A program made the position numbers and the translations under genes. DNA of 64,000 bases from NCBI RefSeq assembly GCF_034670005.1, contig NZ_JAXMOH010000002.1, forward strand, positions 124,001 through 188,000, read 5' to 3'. A model generated the notes under the pieces. That model had not been told where the DNA came from. It did no database searches and saw only the letters and a list, made by a program, of their open reading frames with translations. Every line of letters starts with the position of its first letter. Positions within the stretch are counted from its first letter, which is position 1. This document shows positions 54,410-62,914 of this stretch, in pieces. Origin of the DNA: Thalassobius sp034670005. Its GTDB lineage: Bacteria; Pseudomonadota; Alphaproteobacteria; Rhodobacterales; Rhodobacteraceae.

Positions 54410-55243
54410 TCAATCAGATTTTGAGCACTGACCCCGTTCTTCCAGTTTGACCCGATCCCACAAGGCATCCATCTCTTTTAGATTCGACTCTGACGGCATC
54501 TTTCCCATCTCGGCCAGTTTGGCCTCAATCCCTTCGAACCGACGAATGAACTTGGCATTGGCAGCCCGCAAAGCGGCTTCGGGTTCGACCTCCAGATGCC
54601 GGGCCAGATTGGCCATCACAAACAGAAGATCGCCAAACTCTTCCTCGATCTCTTTCTGGGTCAATTCGTTTCGGGCCTCGGTGAGTTCTTCGGCCTCTTC
54701 CTTTATCTTGTCGAGCACGTCGTCGACATGTGGCCAGTCAAACCCAACCCTTGCAGCACGTTTTTGCAATTTCACTGCCCTCAGCAGCGCCGGAAGCCCG
54801 ACCGCGACACCGTCAAGCGTTCCCTTTTGTGCCTTCTGTGCCCGTTCAGCAGCCTTGATCTGTTCCCAGTCGACCGTTTGTTGTTCGGCGGATTTATCGC
54901 GGCTTTCATCACCAAAAACATGCGGATGCCGTGCCACCATCTTGTCTGACATGGTGTCGGCCACATCGTCGAAACTGAACATCCCGGCCTCTTCTGCCAT
55001 TTGGGCATGAAACACCGATTGGAACAAAAGGTCGCCCAATTCGCCCTTCAACTCGTCCCAGGCTTTCCGTTCGATTGCATCGGCGACTTCATAGGCTTCT
55101 TCGATCGTATACGGCGCGATGGTACTGAAATCCTGCTCGATATCCCACGGGCAGCCTGTTTGGGGGTCGCGCAATCGGCGCATGATTTCCAGCAAACGCG
55201 GCATTCCTCCTTTGGGGTCGTTTATCAGCGTGTCATCGGGCAT
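54410..55243 (-). CDS. mazG: Nucleoside triphosphate pyrophosphohydrolase MazG
   Basis: A 277-residue protein with two all-alpha MazG domains. The first has the divalent-metal acidic motifs EEAYEVADAIE and ELKGELGDLLFQ; the second has KEEAEELTEARNE and EEEFGDLLFVMANLARHL. It hydrolyses NTPs to NMPs, guarding against abnormal nucleotides. The ATG at 55243 has GGAG eight bases upstream and was preferred over an ATG five codons earlier. Divergent from the M20 amidohydrolase gene, which starts 64 bases away. Confidence 0.94.
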   Translation of the reverse strand: MPDDTLINDPKGGMPRLLEIMRRLRDPQTGCPWDIEQDFSTIAPYTIEEAYEVADAIERKAWDELKGELGDLLFQSVFHAQMAEEAGMFSFDDVADTMSDKMVARHPHVFGDESRDKSAEQQTVDWEQIKAAERAQKAQKGTLDGVAVGLPALLRAVKLQKRAARVGFDWPHVDDVLDKIKEEAEELTEARNELTQKEIEEEFGDLLFVMANLARHLEVEPEAALRAANAKFIRRFEGIEAKLAEMGKMPSESNLKEMDALWDRVKLEERGQCSKSD

Positions 55244-55307
55244 TGCGGCGGCTCCCATATTACGATTGAGTGTGACCCTGACCTTTAGACCAGCCGGAGT
55301 CCAGTAC

Positions 55308-56483
55308 ATGGCCGTGATCAATCGCATCGCCGGGTTCACCGACGAAATGACCGCTTGGCGGCGGCACCTGCATCAGCATCCCGAGCTGAAATTCGACTGT
55401 TTCCAAACCGCGGCCTTCGTCGAGGAACGGCTGAAGGAATTTGGCGTGGATGAGATCCATACCGGGATCGCGAAAACCGGCATCGTAGCGCTGATCCGGG
55501 GGCAGGGGGATGGCCCGGTGATCGGGTTGCGCGCCGATATGGATGCGCTGCCAATCGAGGAAGAAACCGGCGCCGACTATGCCTCCACCACACCGGGCGT
55601 GATGCACGCCTGTGGTCATGACGGCCATACCACGATGTTGCTAGGGGCGGCAAAATACCTGTCTGAGACGCGCAATTTCAACGGCACCGTCGCGCTGATT
55701 TTCCAACCGGCCGAGGAAGATGGCGGCGGCGGCGGCGTGATGGTCCAAGAAGGCATCATGGACACATTCGCCATCGAAGAAGTCTATGCGCTGCACAACC
55801 TGCCGGGTTTCACCGAAGGTGGGTTCTACACCACACCCGGACCAATCATGGCGGCGGTAGATACTTTCCACATTCGTGTCAAAGGCATCGGCGGTCATGG
55901 TGCGATGCCACATGAAACCCGCGATCCGGTGATCGCCGCCGTGGGAATCGTTCAGGCGATACAATCGATTTCCAGCCGCAATCACTATGCACTGAATGAT
56001 CTGGTAATTTCGGTCACTCAGATCCATACCGGATCGGCGGAAAACATCATTCCCGAAACGGCCTATATCAATGGTACCGTGCGCACCTTTGACCGGGATG
56101 TGCAGGCAATGGTGATGCGCCGAATGCAGGAAATTGTCGATGGGATGGGCCCGGCCTATGGGGTCGATGCAGAGCTGAATTACGAAGTCTGGTATCCGGC
56201 CACGGTCAACGATCCGGCGAAAACTGCCTTTGCTGCCGGAGTGGCGCGGCAGGTTTCCGGGGAAAGCATGGTGATAGACGACGGCACCCGCGACATGGGG
56301 GCCGAAGATTTTTCCTATATGCTGCAGGCTCGTCCGGGCGCCTATCTGTACATCGGTGGTGGCGAAGGTGCGGGGCTGCATCAACCGGGCTTCGATTTCA
56401 ACGATGCGATCGCACCGATTGGCGCATCGTTTTTTTCCCGGTTGGTCGAAACCGCGTTGCCGATCAAGAACAGGGATCGTTGA
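55308..56483 (+). CDS. M20-family metal-dependent amidohydrolase
   Basis: A 391-residue amidohydrolase of the hippurate/N-acyl-amino-acid type. Metal-site residues are in the motifs HACGHDGHTT (Cys102, His104, His107) and FQPAEEDGGGG; LRADMDALPIEEET and IGGHGAMPHETRDP (dimerisation domain) are also typical. The N-acyl substrate is not predictable. The start ATG has a GGAG site. It is followed after 56 bases by agmatinase, a pairing that suggests a shared nitrogen-compound pathway. Confidence 0.92.
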   Translation: MAVINRIAGFTDEMTAWRRHLHQHPELKFDCFQTAAFVEERLKEFGVDEIHTGIAKTGIVALIRGQGDGPVIGLRADMDALPIEEETGADYASTTPGVMHACGHDGHTTMLLGAAKYLSETRNFNGTVALIFQPAEEDGGGGGVMVQEGIMDTFAIEEVYALHNLPGFTEGGFYTTPGPIMAAVDTFHIRVKGIGGHGAMPHETRDPVIAAVGIVQAIQSISSRNHYALNDLVISVTQIHTGSAENIIPETAYINGTVRTFDRDVQAMVMRRMQEIVDGMGPAYGVDAELNYEVWYPATVNDPAKTAFAAGVARQVSGESMVIDDGTRDMGAEDFSYMLQARPGAYLYIGGGEGAGLHQPGFDFNDAIAPIGASFFSRLVETALPIKNRDR

Positions 56484-56539
56484 CCAGGGCGCGCGGCTCT
56501 GCAATATTTTGATCAAATTTCTTAAACGGGAGTCGCCAC

Positions 56540-57499
56540 ATGGGCCTGGAAGATGCAAAAACGCAAATCGATCACGCCTTTACCCGCGATGATTTGCGCG
56601 GATTGAGCTTTGAAAACGCTTTTGGCGGGGCCACTTCTTTCCTGCGCCGCCGCTATTCCAAGGATCTGACCGGGGTTGACCTGGCAATCACTGGCGTGCC
56701 GTTCGATCAGGCGGTGACGCACCGGCCCGGCACCCGTTTCGGTCCGCGTGCGATCCGCGAAGCCAGCAGCCTGCAACCCTATGATCCGCCCTATGGCTGG
56801 GGTTATGACCCGCTGGGCAGCTTTTCCATCGTCGATTATGGCGATCTGGCCTTTGACTACGCCAAGACGTCTGAATTTCCTGCCACATTGGAAAACCATT
56901 TCCGCACAATTCTGGCCGCCGATGTCGGCACTGTAACATTGGGCGGCGATCACTATATCGCGCTGCCGATCCTGAAAGCCTATGCCGAAAAATATGGACC
57001 GATGAGCGTGATCCAGTTCGATGCCCATTCCGACCTGTGGGCGGATGACGATTACGACCGGATCGATCACGGTACATTCATGTACAAGGCGGTGAAGCTG
57101 GGGCTGGTGGACCCGAAACGCTCGGTTCAGATCGGAATTCGCACCGAATGCGACGATTATCTAGGCATGAATGTGATTGATGCGCGCGAAGTGCATGAAA
57201 GCGCACCCGCCGATATCGCGAAAAAGGTCAAAGCGATCGTTGGCGATGCACCGACCTATCTGACCTTTGACATTGATGCGCTCGATCCGGCCTATGCGCC
57301 GGGCACCGGAACGCCGGTCTGGGGCGGACTGACCAGTGCCCAGAGCGCTATCATCCTGCGCGATCTGGCCGGGATCAATCTGAAAGGGGGCGATATCGTC
57401 GAGGTGTCGCCGCCCTATGATACCACCGGGGCCACCGCCGTGGCCGGGGCGCATGTGGCGATGGAACTGATCTGCCTTTGGGGCTGGAACCGGCGCTAA
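56540..57499 (+). CDS. speB: Agmatinase
   Basis: A 319-residue ureohydrolase converting agmatine to putrescine and urea. The binuclear manganese ligands are all present: His138 (GGDHYIAL), Asp161, His163 and Asp165 (FDAHSDLWADD), and Asp244 and Asp246 (FDIDALDPAYAPGTG). The family is hard to split by substrate, and a guanidino-acid hydrolase is an alternative. It probably shares a transcript with the preceding amidohydrolase. Confidence 0.9.
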   Translation: MGLEDAKTQIDHAFTRDDLRGLSFENAFGGATSFLRRRYSKDLTGVDLAITGVPFDQAVTHRPGTRFGPRAIREASSLQPYDPPYGWGYDPLGSFSIVDYGDLAFDYAKTSEFPATLENHFRTILAADVGTVTLGGDHYIALPILKAYAEKYGPMSVIQFDAHSDLWADDDYDRIDHGTFMYKAVKLGLVDPKRSVQIGIRTECDDYLGMNVIDAREVHESAPADIAKKVKAIVGDAPTYLTFDIDALDPAYAPGTGTPVWGGLTSAQSAIILRDLAGINLKGGDIVEVSPPYDTTGATAVAGAHVAMELICLWGWNRR

Positions 57500-57595
57500 A
57501 ACAAAGCGGAACGCCGCGTCAATCTTGTCTTTGAGCCGCTCCTGGCCCCCAATGGGGTTTCTTGAATATCTCTGGAACAGTGAAAGTGGCAGGCG

Positions 57596-58000
57596 ATGAA
57601 ATTTGTTGGGTTTTTCGTTTTAATACTGTTGGGTTTGATGGCCTATATCCGTCTTTCCCCGAATGACCCGACCCGCTGGCATCAACCGATCAAGGGCGAT
57701 CAGGACAAGCAGTTCAGCGCCGGCATCGTCCGCGTCATCCCGGCAAACGCCAGGCAATTCGCCCGGCTACATGAGATCGCGCTGAGCTGGCCGCGCACAA
57801 AGGTTCTGGCCGGTTCAGTGGAGGAAGGCCTGATCACCTATATCAGCCGCAGTGCATTCTGGGGCTTTCCTGACTTCACCACCGTGGAACAACGCAGCGA
57901 TCAGATTGCGTTATATGGCAGATTACGATTTGGCCGCAACGATTTCGGAGTAAACGCCGAACGCATCGCCAACTGGCTTGACGCTTTGGCGCAGCGATGA
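57596..58000 (+). CDS. DUF1499 domain-containing protein
   Basis: A 134-residue protein with an N-terminal membrane anchor or signal (about residues 2-20) and a DUF1499 domain recognisable by EGLITYISRSAFWGFPDFTT and DFGVNAERIANWLDAL. Function unknown. Its last 78 bases overlap the end of the convergent small secreted-protein gene. Confidence 0.84.
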   Translation: MKFVGFFVLILLGLMAYIRLSPNDPTRWHQPIKGDQDKQFSAGIVRVIPANARQFARLHEIALSWPRTKVLAGSVEEGLITYISRSAFWGFPDFTTVEQRSDQIALYGRLRFGRNDFGVNAERIANWLDALAQR

Positions 58001-58222
58001 ACTGAGGCAGCCCTGCGCCACTTCACGCCACATTGGTACATTCAGGGACATCTGGCATTGCGCCATGAACATGCGACCATCGACCTGCAGGCAAATGGTC
58101 TGACCCAGTTCGACCCGGGCACCGGACTTATCAGTGCAATAGCAATCCACCACCTTGCCACCGATGGTCTGATCGGACAGGGCAGGCGTGGCAAGCAGAA
58201 CAAAAGCCAGAGTTTTCCACAT
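57923..58222 (-). CDS. Small secreted protein with conserved cysteines
   Basis: A 99-residue protein with a signal peptide (MWKTLAFVLLATPALS) and a mature part starting DQTIGGKVVDCYCTDKSG. Five cysteines are visible, in VDCYCTD, QTICLQ, MAQCQMS and QGCLSS. This pattern looks like a conserved small exported roseobacter protein; no function is known. The gene shares 78 bases with the 3' end of the DUF1499 gene on the other strand; the overlapping C-terminal residues may be poorly constrained. The start ATG at 58222 was chosen because it begins the signal peptide. Confidence 0.75.
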   Translation of the reverse strand: MWKTLAFVLLATPALSDQTIGGKVVDCYCTDKSGARVELGQTICLQVDGRMFMAQCQMSLNVPMWREVAQGCLSSSLRQSVKPVGDAFGVYSEIVAAKS

Positions 58223-58285
58223 GAAAAGAAGTCTAGCATATCCACCCCTCTTGACCAAATCACGTGAATGGGAAAAAGCAGGGAT

Positions 58286-59335
58286 ATGATTTCACTGGAC
58301 CGACTAGATCAGATCACCAACCGTTTTGAATTCCTCGAAGCGCAGATGTCCGAAGGTCGCGGCGACATTGCCGTGATCGGCAAGGAATATGCCGATCTGC
58401 GTCCGGTGGTTGAGCAGATCAAGGTTTATAAGCAACTGCTCAACGACCTCGAAGACGCCGAAGAGATGCTGAACGATCCCGAAATGAAGGCCCTTGCCGA
58501 AGAAGAATTGCCAGACCTCAAGGGGCAGATTCCAGAGGTGGAAAAGGCGTTGCAACTGGCGCTGCTGCCCAAGGATGCGGCCGATGCGCGCCCGGCGATG
58601 ATCGAGATACGGCCGGGAACGGGGGGCGACGAGGCAGCGCTGTTCGCCGGTGACCTGCTGCGGATGTATCAGCGGTACGCCGAGGCGCGGGGCTGGACGT
58701 TCCAGATCATTGATCTGGCCGAAACCGAACTGGGAGGAATCAAGGAAGTTACCGCTCATGTCAAAGGTGAAGGTGTCTTTGCCCGGCTGAAATACGAAAG
58801 CGGTGTGCACCGGGTGCAGCGCGTGCCGGAAACGGAATCGGGGGGGCGCATTCACACCTCGGCCGCTACCGTGGCGGTTCTGCCCGAAGCCGAAGATGTC
58901 GATATCCATATCGACCAGAACGATCTGCGCATCGACACCATGCGTAGTTCAGGCGCAGGCGGACAGCATGTGAATACGACGGATTCGGCGGTTCGCATCA
59001 CCCATATCCCGACCGGAATCGTGGTGACTTCATCAGAAAAGTCGCAGCACCAGAACCGTGCCATCGCCATGCAGGTTCTCAAGACGCGGCTGTTCGATCT
59101 GGAACGTCAGCGGATCGATACCGAACGCGCCGCAGACCGCAAGGCACAGGTTGGCGGCGGCGACCGGTCGGAACGCATCCGCACCTATAATTTTCCGCAA
59201 GGCCGAATGACCGATCATCGCATCAACCTGACGCTCTACAAGCTGGACCAGATCATGCAGGGCGATCTGGATGACGTGATTGACGCGCTGATCGCCCATC
59301 ATCAGGCCGAAATGCTGGCGGAGATGAACGGGTGA
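58286..59335 (+). CDS. prfA: Peptide chain release factor 1
   Basis: A 349-residue class I release factor for UAA and UAG. The peptidyl-hydrolysis motif GGQ is at residues 225-227 (SGAGGQHVNTTDSAV), and the helical N-terminal domain covers about the first 100 residues. The start at 58286 is preceded by AGGG. It is coupled to prmC, whose GTG start overlaps its stop by four bases; PrmC methylates the GGQ glutamine. Confidence 0.97.
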   Translation: MISLDRLDQITNRFEFLEAQMSEGRGDIAVIGKEYADLRPVVEQIKVYKQLLNDLEDAEEMLNDPEMKALAEEELPDLKGQIPEVEKALQLALLPKDAADARPAMIEIRPGTGGDEAALFAGDLLRMYQRYAEARGWTFQIIDLAETELGGIKEVTAHVKGEGVFARLKYESGVHRVQRVPETESGGRIHTSAATVAVLPEAEDVDIHIDQNDLRIDTMRSSGAGGQHVNTTDSAVRITHIPTGIVVTSSEKSQHQNRAIAMQVLKTRLFDLERQRIDTERAADRKAQVGGGDRSERIRTYNFPQGRMTDHRINLTLYKLDQIMQGDLDDVIDALIAHHQAEMLAEMNG

Positions 59336-60189
59336 CCCCGCTCAAAGCGCGATCCGCAGGCCAGGCCTTGTCGATGGCGCTCAAGCTGGGACAAGAAACC
59401 CTGGCAAACACGGACAACCCCGCCCGCGAAGCGCGTTTGCTGCTGGCCCATGCGGCAGGCGTCGATCAGGCTGGGCTGATCCAGTTGGATATCAGCGATT
59501 TCAATACCGAGGTCATGTCGCGTTATGCCGATCTGCTGCAGCGCCGCAGCGTAGGAGAACCGGTATCAAAAATCATCGGCTATCGTGATTTCTGGAACCA
59601 TCGCTTTGAAATCAGCGCCGATGTTCTGGACCCGCGTCCCGATACTGAAACACTGGTTGCGGCTGCGCTGAAAGGGCCCGCACCAGACCGCATCCTGGAT
59701 CTGGGTACCGGCAGCGGCTGTATTCTGCTTAGCTTGCTGGACGAATGGCCCCGCGCGACCGGCATTGGCAGCGATCTGAGCGACAAGGCGCTTGATGTTG
59801 CACAACGCAATGCGGATACGCTGAAATTGACCGATCGGGTTGCATTCATGGTTTCGGACTGGTTTTCCGCGATCGACGGCAGGTTCGATTTGATTGTATC
59901 CAATCCCCCGTATATTTCGGCCGATGAAATGCGCGGATTGTCGCGGGAGGTTTTGAACCACGATCCGCATCTGGCGCTTACCCCCGGTGGGGATGGGCTG
60001 GCCCCCTATCGGGTCATAGCCGCCGGTGTAGCAGAGCATTTGACTGAAACCGGACGGTTGCTGGTAGAAATCGGCTTGCACCAAGGTCCCGATGTATCGG
60101 CAATTTTCCGTCAAGCGGGGTTTGTGAATGTAGAAACCCTGCCCGATCTGGAAGGGCGTGATCGCGTCGTCACGGCAACAGTCCGCTGA
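59332..60189 (+). CDS. prmC: Release factor glutamine N5-methyltransferase
   Basis: A 285-residue SAM-dependent methyltransferase for the GGQ glutamine of release factors. The SAM-binding loop is LDLGTGSGCILLSLL and the substrate motif NPPY is at residues 191-194 (VSNPPYISADEM). Start GTG overlaps the prfA stop (GTGA). The pair is a standard two-gene unit. Confidence 0.96.
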   Translation: MTPLKARSAGQALSMALKLGQETLANTDNPAREARLLLAHAAGVDQAGLIQLDISDFNTEVMSRYADLLQRRSVGEPVSKIIGYRDFWNHRFEISADVLDPRPDTETLVAAALKGPAPDRILDLGTGSGCILLSLLDEWPRATGIGSDLSDKALDVAQRNADTLKLTDRVAFMVSDWFSAIDGRFDLIVSNPPYISADEMRGLSREVLNHDPHLALTPGGDGLAPYRVIAAGVAEHLTETGRLLVEIGLHQGPDVSAIFRQAGFVNVETLPDLEGRDRVVTATVR

Positions 60190-60421
60190 TTTTCTGTGGA
60201 TAAACCTGCTGCAAGGACGAGAAACATCAGATTTTTGTCTGGTTGCCTCTTGCCACGATACGCTCAACCGACTACTCAGAAGGGGTCGAGGCGCAGGATG
60301 CTCTAATCCGCTCCCGCCCGACGCCAAGCCACAAAACGTTTTGAACCCGGTTGGTAATTGAGCGCAAGAGGCGTGAAACGGGTCCTACGACGCTGAAATG
60401 TGAAGGCTGGACAGCAGTAAG

Positions 60422-61024
60422 ATGAGATCTTCCAAATCCCGTTCGCGGTCAAAGTCGAACCGTAGCAACAATAACCGTAATGTCGGAAATATCGTTAATC
60501 GTGTATTCGATAGTTCCGGCCCCGAAGGTAAAGTGCGCGGTACGCCGCAGCAAATTATCGATAAGTATAATCAACTGGCCCGCGACGCGCAGCTGAGCAA
60601 TGACCGTGTGGCGGCTGAGAATTTTCAGCAGCACGCCGAACATTACCTGCGCATGTTGAGTCAGGCGCAGCGCGAAATGGACGCACGGCGCGAACAGCAG
60701 GAACGCGAAAACCGCGAACGTCAGGCCGAGCGCGACCGCGAACGCGCGACACGTCAGGACCGCGATCCCTCTGAGGCGCCGAAAACTTCGGCTGAAGGCA
60801 CTGAGGATCCCGGCAGCTCCGAGCAGCCCGATATTGTCGATCTGGGCAATGATAAAGACAGCGGACTGGTGGAAACACCCGAGGCCGCTTCGGAAAAACC
60901 GGCCAAGCCGAAACCGGCCCGCAAACCGCGCAAACCCCGTGCCAAGAAAACGGTCGAAGACGGGTCTGCGCCAGATGCGCCGAAAGATCCACCTGCACCC
61001 GGGGCACCAGAAGCCGCAGAGTGA
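60422..61024 (+). CDS. DUF4167 domain-containing protein
   Basis: A 200-residue, highly charged protein. The N-terminal basic stretch is rich in Ser, Arg and Asn (NRSNNNRNVGN), followed by the DUF4167 core FDSSGPEGKVRGTPQQIIDK and HAEHYLRMLSQAQREM. The C-terminal half is low-complexity, rich in Glu, Lys, Pro and Ala. The family is restricted to alphaproteobacteria and may bind RNA, but no function is proven. It follows prmC after 232 bases and has its own terminator. Confidence 0.86.
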   Translation: MRSSKSRSRSKSNRSNNNRNVGNIVNRVFDSSGPEGKVRGTPQQIIDKYNQLARDAQLSNDRVAAENFQQHAEHYLRMLSQAQREMDARREQQERENRERQAERDRERATRQDRDPSEAPKTSAEGTEDPGSSEQPDIVDLGNDKDSGLVETPEAASEKPAKPKPARKPRKPRAKKTVEDGSAPDAPKDPPAPGAPEAAE

Positions 61025-61045
61025 TCTTTGAAAGCTTGATTTGAA

Positions 61046-61067
61046 AGGCCCCGAGAGGGGCCTTTTT
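61046..61067 (+). terminator. Intrinsic terminator between DUF4167 gene and rsmA
   Basis: AGGCCCC (61046-61052), loop GAGA, GGGGCCT (61057-61063) then TTTT. It stands between convergent genes and is likely to act on both, since the minus-strand copy also ends in TTTC. Confidence 0.88.
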
Positions 61068-61100
61068 GCTTGCGCGACCACTTTCTACAGGTGCGGACCC

Positions 61101-61943
61101 TCAGCCTGCGGACAAGTTCCGCGTCAGGGCGCAGAATTGTTCCAGCCCCACAGTTTCAGCCCGGTCGGTCGGCTTGATACCGGACGCGATCAAACGATCC
61201 TCAATATCCGGAGCGACACCTTTCAAAGCTGCGCGCAACATTTTGCGCCGCTGATTGAACGCGCGAGCAACCACCTGTTCCAACTTTTTCGGATCGGCAG
61301 GGAAGCGAGGTTCGGGCAGGGCGGTCAGATGTACCACGGCAGAATGCACTTTGGGCGGCGGGCTGAAGGCTTCGGGTGGCAATTGCAGCGCGATCCGCGT
61401 ATCGCAACGCCATTGCGCCAGGATCGCCAACCGGCCATAGGCCTTGGATCCGGGTTGTGCCACGATCCGTTCCGCGACTTCCTTCTGAAACATCAATGTC
61501 AAAGATGTCCAGAACGGCGGCCATTCTTTTGGCGTCAACCAGCGGACCAACAATTCTGTCCCGACATTATATGGCAGGTTGGCAGCGATCCGGATCGGCG
61601 GCGTCAGGTATTGTAGCGGATCGATTTCCAATGCGTCGCCGTTGATCACCTGTAACCGGCCCGGATAGATTTGCGCGATTTCGTCCAGGGCGGCCATGCA
61701 GCGGCTGTCTTTTTCGATCGCCAGCACCTTGCGTGCACCTTCGGCCAGCAATCCGCGAGTCAATCCGCCGGGTCCAGGTCCGATTTCCAGAATGTCACAG
61801 CCGCTCAGATCGCCCGCGATCCGGGCAATTTTTGACGTCAGGTTCAAATCAAGCAGGAAATTCTGACCCAGTGATTTCCTGGCTGCAATGCCATGACTGT
61901 CGATCACGTCGCGCAGCGGCGGAAGGGGATCAATCTGGCTCAT
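61101..61943 (-). CDS. rsmA: 16S rRNA dimethyladenosine transferase (KsgA/RsmA)
   Basis: A 280-residue methyltransferase that dimethylates two adjacent adenosines near the 3' end of 16S rRNA. Landmarks are KSLGQNFLLDLNLTSKIA, the SAM-binding ILEIGPGPGGLTRGLL, and the catalytic NLPYNVGTELLVRWL. It overlaps the pdxA stop by four bases. The order surA-pdxA-rsmA matches the classic proteobacterial operon. Confidence 0.96.
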   Translation of the reverse strand: MSQIDPLPPLRDVIDSHGIAARKSLGQNFLLDLNLTSKIARIAGDLSGCDILEIGPGPGGLTRGLLAEGARKVLAIEKDSRCMAALDEIAQIYPGRLQVINGDALEIDPLQYLTPPIRIAANLPYNVGTELLVRWLTPKEWPPFWTSLTLMFQKEVAERIVAQPGSKAYGRLAILAQWRCDTRIALQLPPEAFSPPPKVHSAVVHLTALPEPRFPADPKKLEQVVARAFNQRRKMLRAALKGVAPDIEDRLIASGIKPTDRAETVGLEQFCALTRNLSAG

Positions 61944-62914
61944 GTGCGGGTCCGGTTCGAAGCCATTTTATTGGCCAGTTTCAACGCGGCAATCGTCGAT
62001 GTCGGATCGGCCAGCCCTTTGCCCGCGATATCGAATGCGGTTCCGTGATCAGGTGAGGTCCGGATAAAGGGCAGCCCAAGTGTTACATTGACGCCGCCCG
62101 CGAAATCTATGGTCTTGATCGGGATCAAGGCCTGATCGTGATACATGCAGATCGCAGCGTCGTAATGTGACCGTGCTGCCGCATGGAACATCGTGTCGGC
62201 AGACTTGGGTCCGTCCAAATGCAATCCCTCGGCCCGCAGCCGATCAAGGACGGGATTGATCAGTTCGATCTCTTCGCGCCCCATCGTGCCACCTTCGCCA
62301 GCGTGCGGATTCAGCCCGGCCACGGCCAAACGCGGACTGCTAAGTCCGAAATCCCGACGCAACGCCGCGTCCGTGATCCGGATTGTTTCGGTCAGCAGAT
62401 CGGCGGTCAGCTGTTTCGGCACCTCGTTGATCGCGATATGGATCGTGGTCGGCACCACCCGCAACGCATCGCTGGCCAGCATCATCACAACGCGGTCCAC
62501 ATTGGCCAGCGCGGCAAGGAATTCGGTATGACCGGGATAGGCGAAATCCGCCCCATCCTTCAGCGCTTTTTTGTGAATGGGCAGCGTGCACAAGGCCGAA
62601 GCTGCACCGCTTTGCGTCAATTCAACTCCACGCGCGATCACATCGATCACGCCTTGTGCATTTTCCGGATCGGGCTGCCCGGGCCTGGCCGCGGCGGGAA
62701 AGTCATGCCGCAGCACCGGCACACCACGGCGGCTGGCTGCAATCGCGTCTTCGGGGCTGTCGATAATCACCACCGGGGCGGTGTCCGGCAAATGCCGCTG
62801 GTCGCCGATATAGAAAAACGGCAGGCTGTCGCCCAGCACGTCCCAGGCATGAAGCGCGATTTCGGGACCGACCCCCGCAGGTTCGCCGCAACTGAGCGCG
62901 ATTGGCGCCCTCAT
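61940..62914 (-). CDS. pdxA: 4-Hydroxythreonine-4-phosphate dehydrogenase
   Basis: A 324-residue enzyme of the DXP-dependent pyridoxal phosphate pathway. Typical motifs are ALSCGEPAGVGPEIALHAW, LPIHKKALKDGADFAYPGHTEF with the metal histidine, and MYHDQALIPIKTIDF. The start overlaps the surA stop and the end overlaps rsmA by four bases each. It supplies the same cofactor route that pdxH, near the left end, completes. Confidence 0.96.
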   Translation of the reverse strand: MRAPIALSCGEPAGVGPEIALHAWDVLGDSLPFFYIGDQRHLPDTAPVVIIDSPEDAIAASRRGVPVLRHDFPAAARPGQPDPENAQGVIDVIARGVELTQSGAASALCTLPIHKKALKDGADFAYPGHTEFLAALANVDRVVMMLASDALRVVPTTIHIAINEVPKQLTADLLTETIRITDAALRRDFGLSSPRLAVAGLNPHAGEGGTMGREEIELINPVLDRLRAEGLHLDGPKSADTMFHAAARSHYDAAICMYHDQALIPIKTIDFAGGVNVTLGLPFIRTSPDHGTAFDIAGKGLADPTSTIAALKLANKMASNRTRT

